In this document: in pieces, positions 11,801-22,735 of the stretch
How positions within the stretch are numbered: position 1 is the first letter of the stretch
Layout of the letters: every line of letters begins with the position of its first letter
Source of the DNA: Colias croceus
Lineage: Eukaryota > Arthropoda > Insecta > Lepidoptera > Pieridae
Direction: 5' to 3'
Length of the DNA: 64,000 nucleotides
Assembly (NCBI RefSeq): GCF_905220415.1
Contig: NC_059548.1
Span: forward strand, 1,924,501 to 1,988,500
Translations under genes and position numbers: made by a program
The notes under the pieces: model-generated
The model's input: the letters and a program-made list of their open reading frames with translations, nothing else
Database searches by the model: none
Told to the model about the DNA's origin: nothing

Positions 11801-12780
11801 TAAGCGTGAAAATGCTATTTTGTGTTTATAACCGCCATAAATTAATAAATTTTATATAAATGAATATAAATGTCACTTTAAATGGATGTCACTTCACGTT
11901 ATAAATATGTTTACCTCTTATCTTGTCCTATTTTTTAAGAGATTATAATATATACATGTTGTTTTTAACGCTCAAGGCAATTGTTTTATTTTTTGTTTAC
12001 TATATTATTTTGAACATCTACGACTACAAATCTAATTAAAGCGAACTAAATATACATAAATATATGTAAAAGTTTTAGAGTAAACTATAGATCTAAAGAA
12101 GAACTTGCACACTCCTACATCTTGTAGGATCATTGTCTTATTCAAGTAAATTTCATAGTATTAATTGTAATGAATAAAGGAATAATATTTTATGTATTTA
12201 TAAAGTTGATTCGATGCTCTACCTTTTTCACTTAAAAGTAAATTAAGTCAGAAACTAATAGAGAGAAATAAAATATACTGAAAATACTTCATTAGTTATA
12301 CTAAATTAACCACTTTGACATAAAGTAACGAAAGTTTATAGAGTATTTTTCATATAAATTTTCATTGAAATGAATATATCGTTGTAATAATTTACACGCG
12401 GACGTACACAGTATTTACAACACCTATAAATAAATAACCCACTGTCCTTTTCAATAAATGCCAATGACTTGAGTATTAATAGTTAGTGAGATTCAATCAA
12501 CAATGCATGCACTTTCTTTAGAAAACACGTGATATATTAGGGTAATAAAAATAAAACTATAAGTATCGCAATGAGCATAAAATGTGCCTGGAAAAATTTA
12601 CAATTTCTCGCTTCTTGATCGACATTTTTACAGAATTATGATGGATTGTTATACGTCTTTATTTCAATTAAATTGATTTAGGTAATTGTTATAAAACAAT
12701 GCAAACCCTTTTTATAAGGACTTTATCATAACCCCAAATTAGGTCAGGTTGTTGATAAAAAATATGAAGTAGTCTGTAGG
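8845..12780. other. Long AT-rich stretch without recognised genes
   Basis: About 3.9 kb with no supported coding frame or repeat end. Frames at 10894-11133 (minus), 11128-11349 (plus) and 11434-11637 (minus) are short and show no motifs. Three TGACGTCA palindromes lie at 9833, 9895 and 10806. A block of alternating AAATTT-rich sequence lies at about 9380-9425. Confidence 0.5.
9833..9902. promoter_or_regulatory. Pair of TGACGTCA palindromes (CRE-like)
   Basis: Two exact TGACGTCA sites at 9833-9840 and 9895-9902, 62 bp apart; a third lies at 10806-10813. This is the consensus site for CREB/ATF-type bZIP factors. No transcription unit was identified beside them, so regulatory activity is only a possibility. 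Confidence 0.25.
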
Positions 12781-13086
12781 TCTACCATGAGTTTACGCAT
12801 ACGATACTCGCTAGCGATTGTAGTAAGCGGTTTGTATGAAATTTCGTACAGCGCCCCTAGTGTGTCGTAGCGGAACTAAAAAGCCTACCATGAGGTGCAA
12901 TAGTATACTACAGTAGATAACGTATTAGTAAACTATACTACACTAGCTGTATTAACCATACAATTTTTGCATCATGAGTTCTAATTTTGACATATATCAT
13001 AGATACGTCATTCAAGGTAAATAGGAACTATATACGTTTACTATTGTAGTTACGTCGACGATTTAACTATGTCAACTCATGGTAGA
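12781..13086. mobile_element. MITE with TCTACCATGAGTT inverted ends
   Basis: The left end TCTACCATGAGTT (12781-12793) and right end AACTCATGGTAGA (13074-13086) are exact reverse complements of 13 bp. An internal CTACCATGAG occurs again near 12886. There is no coding frame. No clear target duplication was seen, so the superfamily is open. Confidence 0.55.
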
Positions 13087-13747
13087 GGTACTGGTTTGTT
13101 ATGGGTTATACTGAAATTTGGTTTAAAACGTGTCATCTTTCGGGTCTTTTTCAAAAGCCTAGGTTTCTGATCAATAAACTAATTTTATGAAAATCCTGCG
13201 ACATAATACAACTATATCATCGTGGTACTCACTCAAGGAATATAAAACATAGCATGGCCCGTAACCCCATGCATTTCATATCAATTCAATATCGACATTG
13301 TGTTGTACACCATAGAGTACATTGTTATAGGAAAGTATAGCCACATTACAACTACTCTGTTATAATTTTCTCACAGTATATTATCGTATCATAAAGCATA
13401 CATATAGGTAAAGATTTTTAATTAGAAGTAATGAAAGGTAACTTTATTTTCACACAGTTATAATAAAATGGAATACATTTAAAAAGCTTTTAAATGTTAC
13501 ATCGTTTGCAAAGCTCTCGTTGGTAACGTACTAATATTTTACGAAATATAAGTATATGAAAAGGACCGCAGCATTTATTAATCTTTTGAAAAAGTCATGC
13601 TTTGTTATACAATGAGATATTTTAAAACATTTTACCGTATTTTTCGTTTAAATGTGTATTCACGAAAAAAAAAACTGTACTCATAAATTTAAGCGATACA
13701 AAGCATATCAAAAGTATTGTATTACTGTTTGAATTTATGAAAAACAA
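13087..13747. other. AT-rich stretch, nothing recognised
   Basis: No supported gene, RNA or repeat end. Confidence 0.5.
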
Positions 13748-13958
13748 GTGTGTGTATACTTATGTACACGCGTTAGAAGTTATACTTCTTTGGCGTATGG
13801 AAAAAAATACTAGAATATACAACTTGAACATAGTTATCAATTTTCATACCACCTGGAAGTAACTTCATGCTGTTAAATTTAGGTGTCGGTGTGCGCACGC
13901 ATCGTAAAAATTCACTCTCATCATTTTTCTCCATCGCGCCAAAAGAAGTATAACTTCA
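13748..13958 (+). mobile_element. MITE family H-related, copy 3
   Basis: Begins GTGTGTATACTTATGTACAC then CGTTAGAAGTTATACTTCTT and ends CGCGCCAAAAGAAGTATAAC then TTC. As in family H the inverted ends are themselves near-palindromic (GAAGTTATACTTC against GAAGTGAAACTTC), but the middle is divergent, so this is a sister subfamily. Confidence 0.55.
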
Positions 13959-15100
13959 AAAATCTGTTTATACAAACACAAACCTTAGTTTTTATTTAAG
14001 ACAATTCATTTTAACTATTTAGGAACATGATTAAATAAATTATTACATATCAAGATTTGGTATTATTTAATCACACATTTTAAAATGTTATTTTTATCTA
14101 AAACAGTTGATTTTAAATGTAAGAACCTTACACTTGTTACATCTACGTTTAATGTTGTTTTAGATAATGGTATATACCATTACATTTTCAATACGCGAAC
14201 TACGCAAACTAAATTGACACCGTTCGTCAGCCAGATTAAATCCAGCCTTAATTATTTCACTTGATAACACAATTATATGCGACGCTCAGACAGTAACTCG
14301 ATAATGCGTGAGAGAAATTAATCAAACCCCATGTTTCTTGCCTGCGAAATTTGTCAAAGTGAAGCTCCATTTTGAATACAATATGACTGCTAAGCTGTGA
14401 CATTTCGAAGATATTTCATTACAGGCTATTCGTAATAGGTACATGTACAAAGCCTAACCTCGGTTTGATGTTGGTCTTGAATGAGATTCTAAACTATGGG
14501 TCAGGAATTTCCGCATTGTTTTTGTTATCTTATGTTGGTATTTTAAAATTGATAAAATGTCAAATTGAATATTAAATATCAGTAAGTTCTATTTTTGTTC
14601 GATTACAATTCTGTAAACAAAGGAAAATGATATGAGTAATTTTTACGAAGTATACCCGGATAAAACACAGCAAATATCACAGTTTCGCATATATTGTATG
14701 AACTAAATGTAGCACATTTCCTTCACTGAGGCAATCGTATCTGTACATTACTTTGATTCACATAAATCCGCCTAAGATTTTAGGCGTGATCAACTAAGCA
14801 CTTCAAATTGACTTTATATTCTTTATATTTTCTGTTTATTGTAAATATAGGAACAATTATTTTATATTTGAGTTTGATCAATGCCCTTGTTTATATACCA
14901 GCACCAAAGGACTAAATTAAATTGAAACAATACATTAATATGTCACCAAAACCAGTCCAAAGTCATCGACTCCCTATTTACTTATGTCCTTATAAATACT
15001 GCGCATTCTTTGTACCAAATGACAGAAATTACACGTGTGTGCGTTTGGCAATACGCCACTTAGTGCATGCGTGTGCGTCAGCTTTCACCGTATAATGTCA
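13959..15100. other. AT-rich stretch, nothing recognised
   Basis: No supported feature. Confidence 0.5.
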
Positions 15101-15387
15101 TAAGACGGGTACACACAGAGCGAGCAGCCTCGCGAAACAACTGCTGCTGCATGGAGCTTATCAGAGAAGCTATGCACCTACTAAAAGTACCTCCTATCAG
15201 TAAAGGCGGGTCCACACAGAAGAGGCACGACAGCGAAAGAATTGCTGCGTGTATCTCAGTCAGTGTGGACGTCGCTTGACTGAGAATAACGCGTGTGACG
15301 TCATTTGTCTAGCCACGTCAACATAGATTGAGCTGCGTCACGTAGCAATTGCTTTGCGAGGCTGCTCGCTCTGTGTGGACCGTCTTA
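15101..15387. mobile_element. MITE with about 34-bp inverted ends (TAAGACGG...)
   Basis: The left arm begins TAAGACGGGTACACACAGAG and runs on through CGAGCAGCCTCGC; the right arm is its reverse complement with three differences over about 33 bp. TA dinucleotides lie just inside both outer limits, compatible with a TA target duplication (Tc1/mariner or similar), but this is ambiguous because the flanking bases are part of the inverted match. A 70-codon frame starting in it is only element sequence. Confidence 0.65.
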
Positions 15388-16278
15388 TACGGATATGAGT
15401 TAGTATTTCAAGACCTACTTTCAGATGCATAGCTTCTCGGGTATGCTCTTTGCGAGAATTTTATTGAGATATTTTACATCGTTGTTTAATAAAATAGAGA
15501 TTAAGAGATTTGTACATCGATTAGTATAGTAGTAGTAGGTACTGTACTTTATTGTGAGCAGATTAATTATTTTCAGGAGTGATGTTAAATACAAAAGGCA
15601 AAAGAATGTAATTAATCAGTTTAGGAAGTTTTTGAGAGTTCCCATTATTAACAAATAAATGTCTACCTTTTCTTTCTAATGACAAGTAAGCTATCAACGT
15701 CTTATGAACATTGTATACGTATGTGGCGTCTTTATTTTTAGAAAGTGATAGAAATTTCGCAATCTGATAGATTTCTAAAAATACGCGTCATGTCATTAAA
15801 ATGTTTTCTCAATTTTCGGCATTAATTTACCTATTAATCGTGATTTCTTCACAAAATCCTAAATGTTATATGAATGAATATTTATTTTACTCCCTAAAAG
15901 CCTAAGAAAATTATAAAAAAACATCCTATCACACAACTCACTATACAATCGCTCATACATTATCTAATTTTCATTTCAGCACAATTTATCCGCGAATTCT
16001 ATTATAAGATCGAGACGACTTGCAGACCACATACATATTTATGTCAATTATTTACAACTCTCCTTGACCGGAATGTGAAGTATTTATGTACTGACATACG
16101 AAAACTGTTTTTTCATTGAACTGATTATTTTGAGGCTATGTTTACAAAAGAGACAAATTCCATATGTTTAACTAATTATGTGATAAGTCAATGAATTGCA
16201 ATTTTACAATTTTTTATATTTTTTCATAAAAAGTTCCTAGATTCGTAAACTAGAGAAGCAATTAATACTTGAACTCCT
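15388..16278. other. AT-rich stretch, nothing recognised
   Basis: No supported feature. Confidence 0.5.
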
Positions 16279-16289
16279 AAGATACTTGA

Positions 16290-16500
16290 CCGCCTCCTTG
16301 GTACAGTGGTTGACGCGTGAGCGTAACACCGAGGGGTCCTGGGTTCGATTCCCGGTGGAGAAGAAGAAAAAAAAATGTCTTGGTCTGGCAGGACACAGAA
16401 GGCTGATCACCTACTTGTCCCTAAATAAAATCGATCAGTGAAACAGATGTATAATGCATCTGCCCCTTACCCCACAAGGGGACATGGGACTTCACTTTTT
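16290..16500 (+). mobile_element. tRNA-derived SINE with exact target duplications
   Basis: The head shows the two RNA polymerase III promoter boxes of a tRNA: box A-like TTGGTACAGTGGTTGACG at about 16298 and box B GGTTCGATTCC at about 16343, followed by a tRNA-unrelated body (CTGGCAGGACACAGAAGGCT, then AAATCGATCAGTGAAACAG) and a T-rich end. The element is flanked by the identical 11 bases AAGATACTTGA at 16279-16289 and 16501-16511, the mark of LINE-mediated insertion. It is not a functional tRNA gene: the head lacks a proper cloverleaf and continues into the body. Confidence 0.85.
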
Positions 16501-17018
16501 AAGATACTTGAACTATTAAGATAAAGAAAGAGGAATATTATCAAACAATTTTATTGATTAATTTTCTGCAAACTACATAGATACTGTCCGGTCCGGAACA
16601 TTTTCATCTCTTATTTCACTTATGCATTCATATTTCTTTCGAAAAGTTTTTTATCATACACAAACATTTAAATATTAGCTTTTTGAACGGCAACTGTACA
16701 TTATTACTAATGCAAGAAGCAATCAATGCAAGTATCTTTCACTCTTTTGATTTCAACTATGATTTTAGAAGACATACTTAAAATACTATTGCTATAAATA
16801 GAACCGTCTAGAACATACGTTTATACATATCATACATATTCATTTAAAAGATAACTACGTCGGTCGGGTATAGCATAGGATAATGGCAACTTCCTTCCTA
16901 CGATCTCGGCTTTTCGCTCGCTTGCAAAATTATATTTATGATATTTGTATTAGTATATGTGTATTTCTTACAATACATTAAGCATTAATATAATATGTAT
17001 TCAATATTGAAGACATTA
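16501..17018. other. AT-rich stretch, nothing recognised
   Basis: No supported feature beyond the right target duplication of the SINE at its start. Confidence 0.5.
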
Positions 17019-17207
17019 AAGCGCGTCACACACGGTGAAGATACTATAATATTTTATGTTAAGATTCTCTAATATAAAACGTTATAGTATCTTATGGTAT
17101 CCGGTATCAGCGTTCTGACCATCATTTTTCTTTTTGTCATTGCGTACTAAGACCCCCTGTAGAACCGCCATCCTGTTACAAATGATCCACAAGTGTGTGA
17201 CGCGCTT
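17019..17207. mobile_element. MITE with AAGCGCGTCACACA inverted ends
   Basis: AAGCGCGTCACACA at 17019 and TGTGTGACGCGCTT ending at 17207 are exact reverse complements (14 bp). Inside the left half is a second inverted pair, AAGATACTATAA (17038-17049) and TTATAGTATCTT (17082-17093). There is no coding frame. Confidence 0.6.
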
Positions 17208-18039
17208 ATAGGTGTTAAGGTTGCCTGAAACTTGAAAGTCAGCATTTGACGAAGCTTGCTTGAAGCTTCTTTCTCCTAATATGTATTGATTGCTCCCAAT
17301 TTGTATGCTTCGTAGATATTTTACATTTTTGTTTACATATTACGTTGAAACACACAGAAAAAATTCATGGGGATTAAAATATTTTGAAAACGTATTCTTT
17401 GAAATGAGGTTAGAAGATATGTTTAGTTCATTAGTTATGTTACAATGTAACATAATGCGTTATAAGAACAACAAAAACACAGGTTACACCAGTAATAGAG
17501 CCCGAGCAGAACTCACATTAAAATTGTAGAAACAAAGGTGAAATGAAGACTTATTTAATTTAATTATATTTTTCAGATTAAGTATGCTCAGAATCAGAAT
17601 ATTATGTTGAATACAATATTTTACATTTACCTACATTCTTGGATTTCTAAAAGGGCTTACATACGGGAAACTATAAAACGGAAAAGACATTAGAACATTC
17701 CTACTTCTGCAGTCTTAGTACTTAAACATTTTTAAGAGAACGAAGTACCGTCGTAGAATCTTCAAGAATGAATATTATTTTACATTGAAATCTTTCCTTT
17801 TTCATATGCTCTGATTCACCCAGTTTTAGGACTTTCAGTATGCGAGGTTTTAATAGCTCGCGAGTGCATTTAATTATATAATTTTAAGTTTAATTCGCGC
17901 TGGAAGCATTCAACTGTGCAGCTAATAATACGGAGTTGCAGTTAACTATCCGTATCTTAACTATATATAATATATTATTTGTTTTGTTTAAAAGGATAAA
18001 ATGGTGCTACAAAACATAATCTAGTAGGAGAAATATGAG
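17208..18039. other. AT-rich stretch, nothing recognised
   Basis: The 79-codon plus frame at 17290-17529 shows no motif and is treated as chance. Confidence 0.5.
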
Positions 18040-18259
18040 TCAATATTATACAAAATATTGTAAAGCTGAAGAGTTTGTTTGTATGTTTGTTTGTTTGAAC
18101 GCGCTTATCCTAGGAACTACTGGTTCTATAATCTATTTGAAAAATTATTTTGGTGATAGATAGCCCATTTATCGAGGATAATATAATATAGGCTATTTCA
18201 TATCATCACGCTCAGACCAACAAAAGCGGAGCCACGCGGAAACCGCGAAGTGCAGCTAG
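18040..18259 (+). mobile_element. Non-autonomous Helitron, family B, copy 1
   Basis: Starts TCAATATTATAC, contains AAGCTGAAGAGTTTGTTTGT and GATAGCCCATTTATCGAGGA, and ends AACCGCGAAGTGCAGCTAG|T. Seven copies lie in the window, all ending in CTAG followed by T. Confidence 0.65.
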
Positions 18260-18530
18260 TCAATAATATAGAGGCATCTATCTATCTATGGTTCGAACTA
18301 CAGCCATTTTTAAATCAAAACCATGAAATATAATCACCTAATTAATGCAAACATAGCAAGATAAATAATTACGACGCAATACGAGCCATAAAAAATGTTA
18401 TAAAACGACACTCGAAATGGATTTTCAATATTAAGGTAGATTTAATAAAATATTTTATTTCTATTCACTATGTGCATGGCAATGCAGTGCATTTTACGAT
18501 GTATAAAACCGCACATTTATTACGAATATG

Positions 18531-19090
18531 ATTTTAGATTTATGGACAGGAGTAAAACATTAATGGAATAATAATGATTGTAGGATGTTAGTTGAAGGTT
18601 GTGGGTGAGAGTTTCTACCAGAAATAAGGGAGCTAAAAAAGCTTAATGTCCTGAAATCCCGACTGACTGATTGTATAGTGATTTCTAAAAGTGTATTATT
18701 GTGTTTATTACAAACTAGCTGAGCTCCGCGGTTTCACTCGCATTGTTCCGCTCCTATTAGTCTTAGCGTGATGATATTATATAGCCTAACCTTCCTCCTC
18801 CTCGATATCTAAAACTGAAATAATTTTTCAAATCGGACCAGTAGTTCCTGAGATTAGCGCGTTCAAACAAACAAATTCTTCAGCTTTATAATATTAATAT
18901 AGATATTATTTTAGATTTATGGCCAGGAGTAAAACATTAATGGAATAATAATGATTGTAGGACGTTAGTTTAAGGTTGTAGGCGAGCATTACTACCAGAA
19001 ATGAGGGAACTAGAAGAGCTTAATGTCAGGAAGTATGTATCGATTGTATAGTGCTTTCTAAATGTGAATGTAGTTCTTATTGTATTTATT
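18531..19090. repeat. Local direct duplication split by a Helitron
   Basis: The stretch starting ATTTTAGATTTATGGACAGG (18531-about 18708) is repeated from 18907 to about 19090 (ATTTTAGATTTATGGCCAGG), including GTAAAACATTAATGGAATAA, with roughly 85-90% match. A family B Helitron (18715-18903) sits between the two copies. This is a host-sequence duplication of unknown origin. Confidence 0.6.
18715..18903 (-). mobile_element. Non-autonomous Helitron, family B, copy 2
   Basis: Reverse orientation: begins CTAGCTGAGCTCCGCGGTTT on the plus strand and ends AAGCTGAAGAATTTG-type sequence with TCTATATTAATATT at its 5' end on the minus strand, after a host A. It lies exactly between two copies of a local duplication. 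Confidence 0.65.
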
Positions 19091-19737
19091 AGTATGTGTT
19101 TAATCAAACAAGACAATTATATACGTAGTAACGTTGAGTGGAATTTAAAAAGCAATTTATTTATTATTTTATTTGAAAATGTAACAAGAAATAACCTTTT
19201 AGAACGGGCAGACAGCCCGCCCATGTGCCCATAATTAGTTGTAATTTTATTATCACCTCTTAAATTCCTAAACAGATTAGCAATTTATATTTGAATTCAA
19301 AATTAAATCAAATCTACCAATATTTATAATTATCAAGATAACATTAATTACCTGATAGAACAGTGTCACAAAACTCTCTTTCACCAATACAATTCTTAAT
19401 TCCAACGAATGCTAATTACAAGCAGACACTACATTACCCTCCATATAAAAAGGGGCCTTGTATATATCCACGGAGTTTTCCCCACATTCAGGCTAAGTAA
19501 GTTTCACGCGTCATTTATCTTATAAACTTCCAGATTGTATGGGGCGTTGTTTTGAGGCCTTTTCGTAAGAGAACGCGATTTATTATAATATTTGTAATAA
19601 CTGGATGAGGAAGTATGTTTTCTTTTGTTTATTTTATATTAGTTTATAAGAAGTCTACGTATGATAGAGCCTTTTTTACAATTTTGATCATGATTTATTG
19701 TACATGATTATAAATAAGCATAGGTATATAGGAATAA
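19091..19737. other. AT-rich stretch, nothing recognised
   Basis: No supported feature. Confidence 0.5.
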
Positions 19738-19934
19738 TCTATAGCTATACTAATATTATAAAGCTGAAGAGTTTGTTTGTTTGAACAAGCTAATCTCAGG
19801 AACTACTGGTCCGATTTGCAAAATTATTTCGGTGTTAGATAGCCCATTCATCGATGAAGATTATAGGCTATATATCATTACGCTAAGACCAACAGGAGCG
19901 GAGCCATTCGAGTGAAACCGCGAAGCGCAGCTAG
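19738..19934 (+). mobile_element. Non-autonomous Helitron, family B, copy 3
   Basis: Starts TCTATAGCTATACTAATATT after a host A and ends GAAACCGCGAAGCGCAGCTAG|T; the body matches the family throughout. Confidence 0.7.
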
Positions 19935-19975
19935 TAAATAATATAGGGATATTTTTCATACATCCAACATCTCAT

Positions 19976-20004
19976 GGTTATCTGCGTGGAATACGCAGAT
20001 AACC
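19976..20004. repeat. Perfect 12-bp hairpin with 5-base loop
   Basis: GGTTATCTGCGT (19976-19987) and ACGCAGATAACC (19993-20004) pair perfectly around GGAAT. Too short for a MITE; could fold in RNA or be a relic of an inverted insertion. Confidence 0.55.
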
Positions 20005-20375
20005 TGCATGCCTCTTTTTTACATCAAAAAATGGCTCGTTATAATTATTTTACGCACAGCATTATTTGTTGGTAGAATATTAATTATTCCATACCAAATC
20101 GAATCGGGAGATGGTATATTAATAGATATACATATAAATTTTCACTTTATTCATAAAGCTTAACAGATATAGGTTGTATCATAAAGGATAGGCTCTAGAT
20201 ACACTCCCATTAAATAATAAACAAGCACTAAAGTTTAGGTTAAGAGCCTAGGTAAACCCATTTACACGTTCAGTAACTTACTGATAGAGATTGGTTTCAC
20301 ATTAACATAAATACTAGAGAGGCATAACTATTTTATTGTTCATTAATAACTGATGAGTACTATATACATTATACA

Positions 20376-20710
20376 TCACTACAGTCGCTCTTTCTGTCCC
20401 TATCTTGTCCCTATGTATGCTTAAATCTTTAAAAACTCAAACTCAAACATTTATTTATTCAATTAGACTTCATCGAGAAGAAAAAGAAACGTCAATACAT
20501 ATTTTTAACGTTTACCACCGATTCGGAAAGCAGTATCTATGGAGAATCGGCAAGAAACTCCATAGTTGCTCTTTTAACAACTGAAAAAAAAACTATATAT
20601 GCAATCGATTTTGATGCTTTTTTTATAGATAGAGTGATTCAAGGGGAATATTAAAAATATAATTTATTAGGTTTTACACAAAGCGGGCGAAGCCGCGGGT
20701 GGAAAGCTAG
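20376..20710 (+). mobile_element. Non-autonomous Helitron, family A, copy 2 (interrupted)
   Basis: The 5' part (TCACTACAGTCGCTCTTTCT to about 20434) and the 3' part (about 20592, CGATTTTGATGC, to GGTGGAAAGCTAG at 20710) are the two halves of one family A element. They are separated by a family K LINE 3' end. The junction repeats AAAAACT on both sides, consistent with a target duplication made by the LINE insertion. Confidence 0.7.
20435..20591 (-). repeat. LINE 3' end, family K, copy 2, inside a Helitron
   Basis: On the minus strand it carries GATACTGCTTTCCGAATCGG, TTGAATAAATAAATG and the TTTGAG tail; the upstream end reads into GCCGATTCTCC. It interrupts the family A Helitron, so it inserted later. 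Confidence 0.65.
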
Positions 20711-20734
20711 TATAACGTAAAAGTAAATAATGTT

Positions 20735-20859
20735 TGATTAGCGCATTAGCGCAAACCACTACTCAACCGATTTCAGAAATTCATTCACCGTTGTTATGTG
20801 TGTTGAATGATATAAGGCTACACAGTACACATAATATGCCACGGGCCAAGCCGTACTAG
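20735..20859 (+). mobile_element. Helitron-like 3' fragment, minor family
   Basis: Contains TTAGCGCAAACCACTACTCA and ends CCACGGGCCAAGCCGTACTAG. The pattern (two-base motif, GC-rich arm, CTAG) is that of the other Helitron families, but only this copy is present and the terminal hairpin is degraded. Confidence 0.4.
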
Positions 20860-20904
20860 CACATCATACTACAACGTATGTTACTACTATTACATATTAT
20901 AACA

Positions 20905-21091
20905 CTAGCTTTCCGCCCGCGGCTTCACCCGCTTTGTCTAAAACCTAATAAATTATATACTAAAAACTTCCTCTTGAATCACTCTATCTATTTAAAAACC
21001 GCATCAAAATCCGTTGTTTCGTTTTGAAGATTAAAGCATACAAAGGGACATAGGGACAGAGAAAGCGACTTTGTTTTATACTATGTAGTTA
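20905..21091 (-). mobile_element. Non-autonomous Helitron, family A, copy 3
   Basis: Full-length reverse copy: CTAGCTTTCCGCCCGCGGCT on the plus strand to ATACTATGTAGTT at its 5' end. It lies about 45 bp from the preceding Helitron fragment. Confidence 0.7.
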
Positions 21092-22562
21092 TAAATGTGA
21101 TAAATATTACCATCAAAATTTTACAATTTTAAAAACCGCATTCACTCTTGCAAATACCTTAATGGTTTTGAAGGCGTGTCGGCTTTGTTTCAACTTATGA
21201 AATATGTTTCATCGATTGTACGTATGTTGTTATCTTTTGAAAATAAATGTATTGATGTAAGAGACATGAAAAGTACATAATACAATCAAAGGTGTCTTAT
21301 GCTGTTTGACAGTTAAATCTTTGAATGAAATTGGTTAACTTGAGTTTCCAAGGTGTAACCTTTCACAAGGACTCTACTTAATGAGGATGAACAATAACCT
21401 TATGGGAAAATATTAAATACACGGGAAAAAGACAAAGAAAATATATTTGCTATGTTACAGGCAACGTGATTAACTGGACATTATTGTTAAGGACCGGCCA
21501 TTATTAATAATGCCCATGAGCAAAGGGCAAAGTGATTATTTATCACTTTAACCGGCCATTATTAATATTTCCCTATAGCCCGTGGTTCATGTAATAATAC
21601 GGTCAAACATATATACGGGCGTAAATGTCGTAAAAGAATCGAATTTACAAAATAATATATTTGTTAGTTATTTCTATTGAAAACCACTTTTTTATATTAT
21701 GTCATTTTAATATCGAACTTTTCTAAAGTCTCAATAGACAGAATCAACTCAAAAATCCTCATCAAATAAACATTTTCAAGTTTTAATATTCATTGCTTCA
21801 TAATATTCAATTGTTAGATATAATATTGTATATAAACATTAAAGAAATAATGTTCCGAGAAACTACAAAAACTTAACGAAAATTTTAATGTTTTCACGGT
21901 ACGTTAGTATCCTCATGAGACGTGAAAATCTTGATGGTACACATTACTTAAGGTTTTTCTTACACAATGGTTATATTTTTTAGTATTTCTTATTACGAAC
22001 TTGTACTTGTTTTGTCATTGTAATGTAGGTATAAATTGTACTTAACTAACATTTACTGTCTTACTTAACCATGGAAAGATAAAGGAATTTTTTAAATTTT
22101 TTTTCATGCAACTTCCTATACCATAGGACCTGATAGAACATTGATTATTATTATCTAGGTACATTGGTCGTTTGGAAAACATTTAGAATTGTATTTTTAT
22201 TTCACAGAGAAACATTGTTTGTAATTAATTTTGTAGTAATTTTTCGCTATATGAGTTTAACTAGAGGTATTGGAATTGAAAATAAGCATTTTATAAGCAA
22301 TCTATTCACTATTATGACGTGTACTTACCCAAGTGTACCGTGACCTTAATGATTATATAAGGGCTGTCGCAAGCACAAAATTTTACGACGAAGCGGCGCA
22401 TAGTTATTCTCCCACATTGTCATTTATAAAATATTTATACAGTATAGTTGAAGTATCTAGGTAATGTATTTCATAATGTTTGCCATTAACGGTTACTTTT
22501 AAAATGTAACTAAAATGAAATAAACTGAAATTTTTTGACTTAATATCATATAGCTATATTGA
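21092..22562. other. AT-rich stretch with a small repeat cluster
   Basis: No gene recognised. At 21494-21567 the 16 bases CCGGCCATTATTAATA occur twice, separated by a region holding the hairpin AAAGTGAT/ATCACTTT (21529-21549). Confidence 0.5.
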
Positions 22563-22735
22563 GGGCTGATTTTTCAATTCTTGGTTAAAACTTATTCATC
22601 GAATTACGTATTAAACTACCATTTCAAATGTATTCTAATTGTCCGTTTATGACAGTTTACAGGTGACATATTAAAATGTTCGTGTAATACTTTATTGGAC
22701 GGATAAATTTTATCCAAGGATTGAAAAATCAGCCC
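22563..22735. mobile_element. MITE family M, copy 1 (GGGCTGATTTTTCAAT ends)
   Basis: Inverted ends GGGCTGATTTTTCAAT(T)C and GATTGAAAAATCAGCCC bound 173 bp. Flanking trinucleotides are TGA on the left and TAA on the right. A second copy at 47135-47309 is about 90% similar and has TAA on both sides. Three-base TNA duplications and GGGC ends would fit the PIF/Harbinger superfamily; this is inference. The minus frame at 22616-22807 is not a gene. Confidence 0.7.

Noticed and set aside
15067..15279. 70-codon plus frame
   Set aside because: It lies mostly in the left two-thirds of the MITE at 15101-15387.
16290..16365. A true tRNA gene at the box A/box B sequence
   Set aside because: No consistent acceptor stem was found, the head continues into a SINE body, and target duplications flank the whole 211-bp unit.
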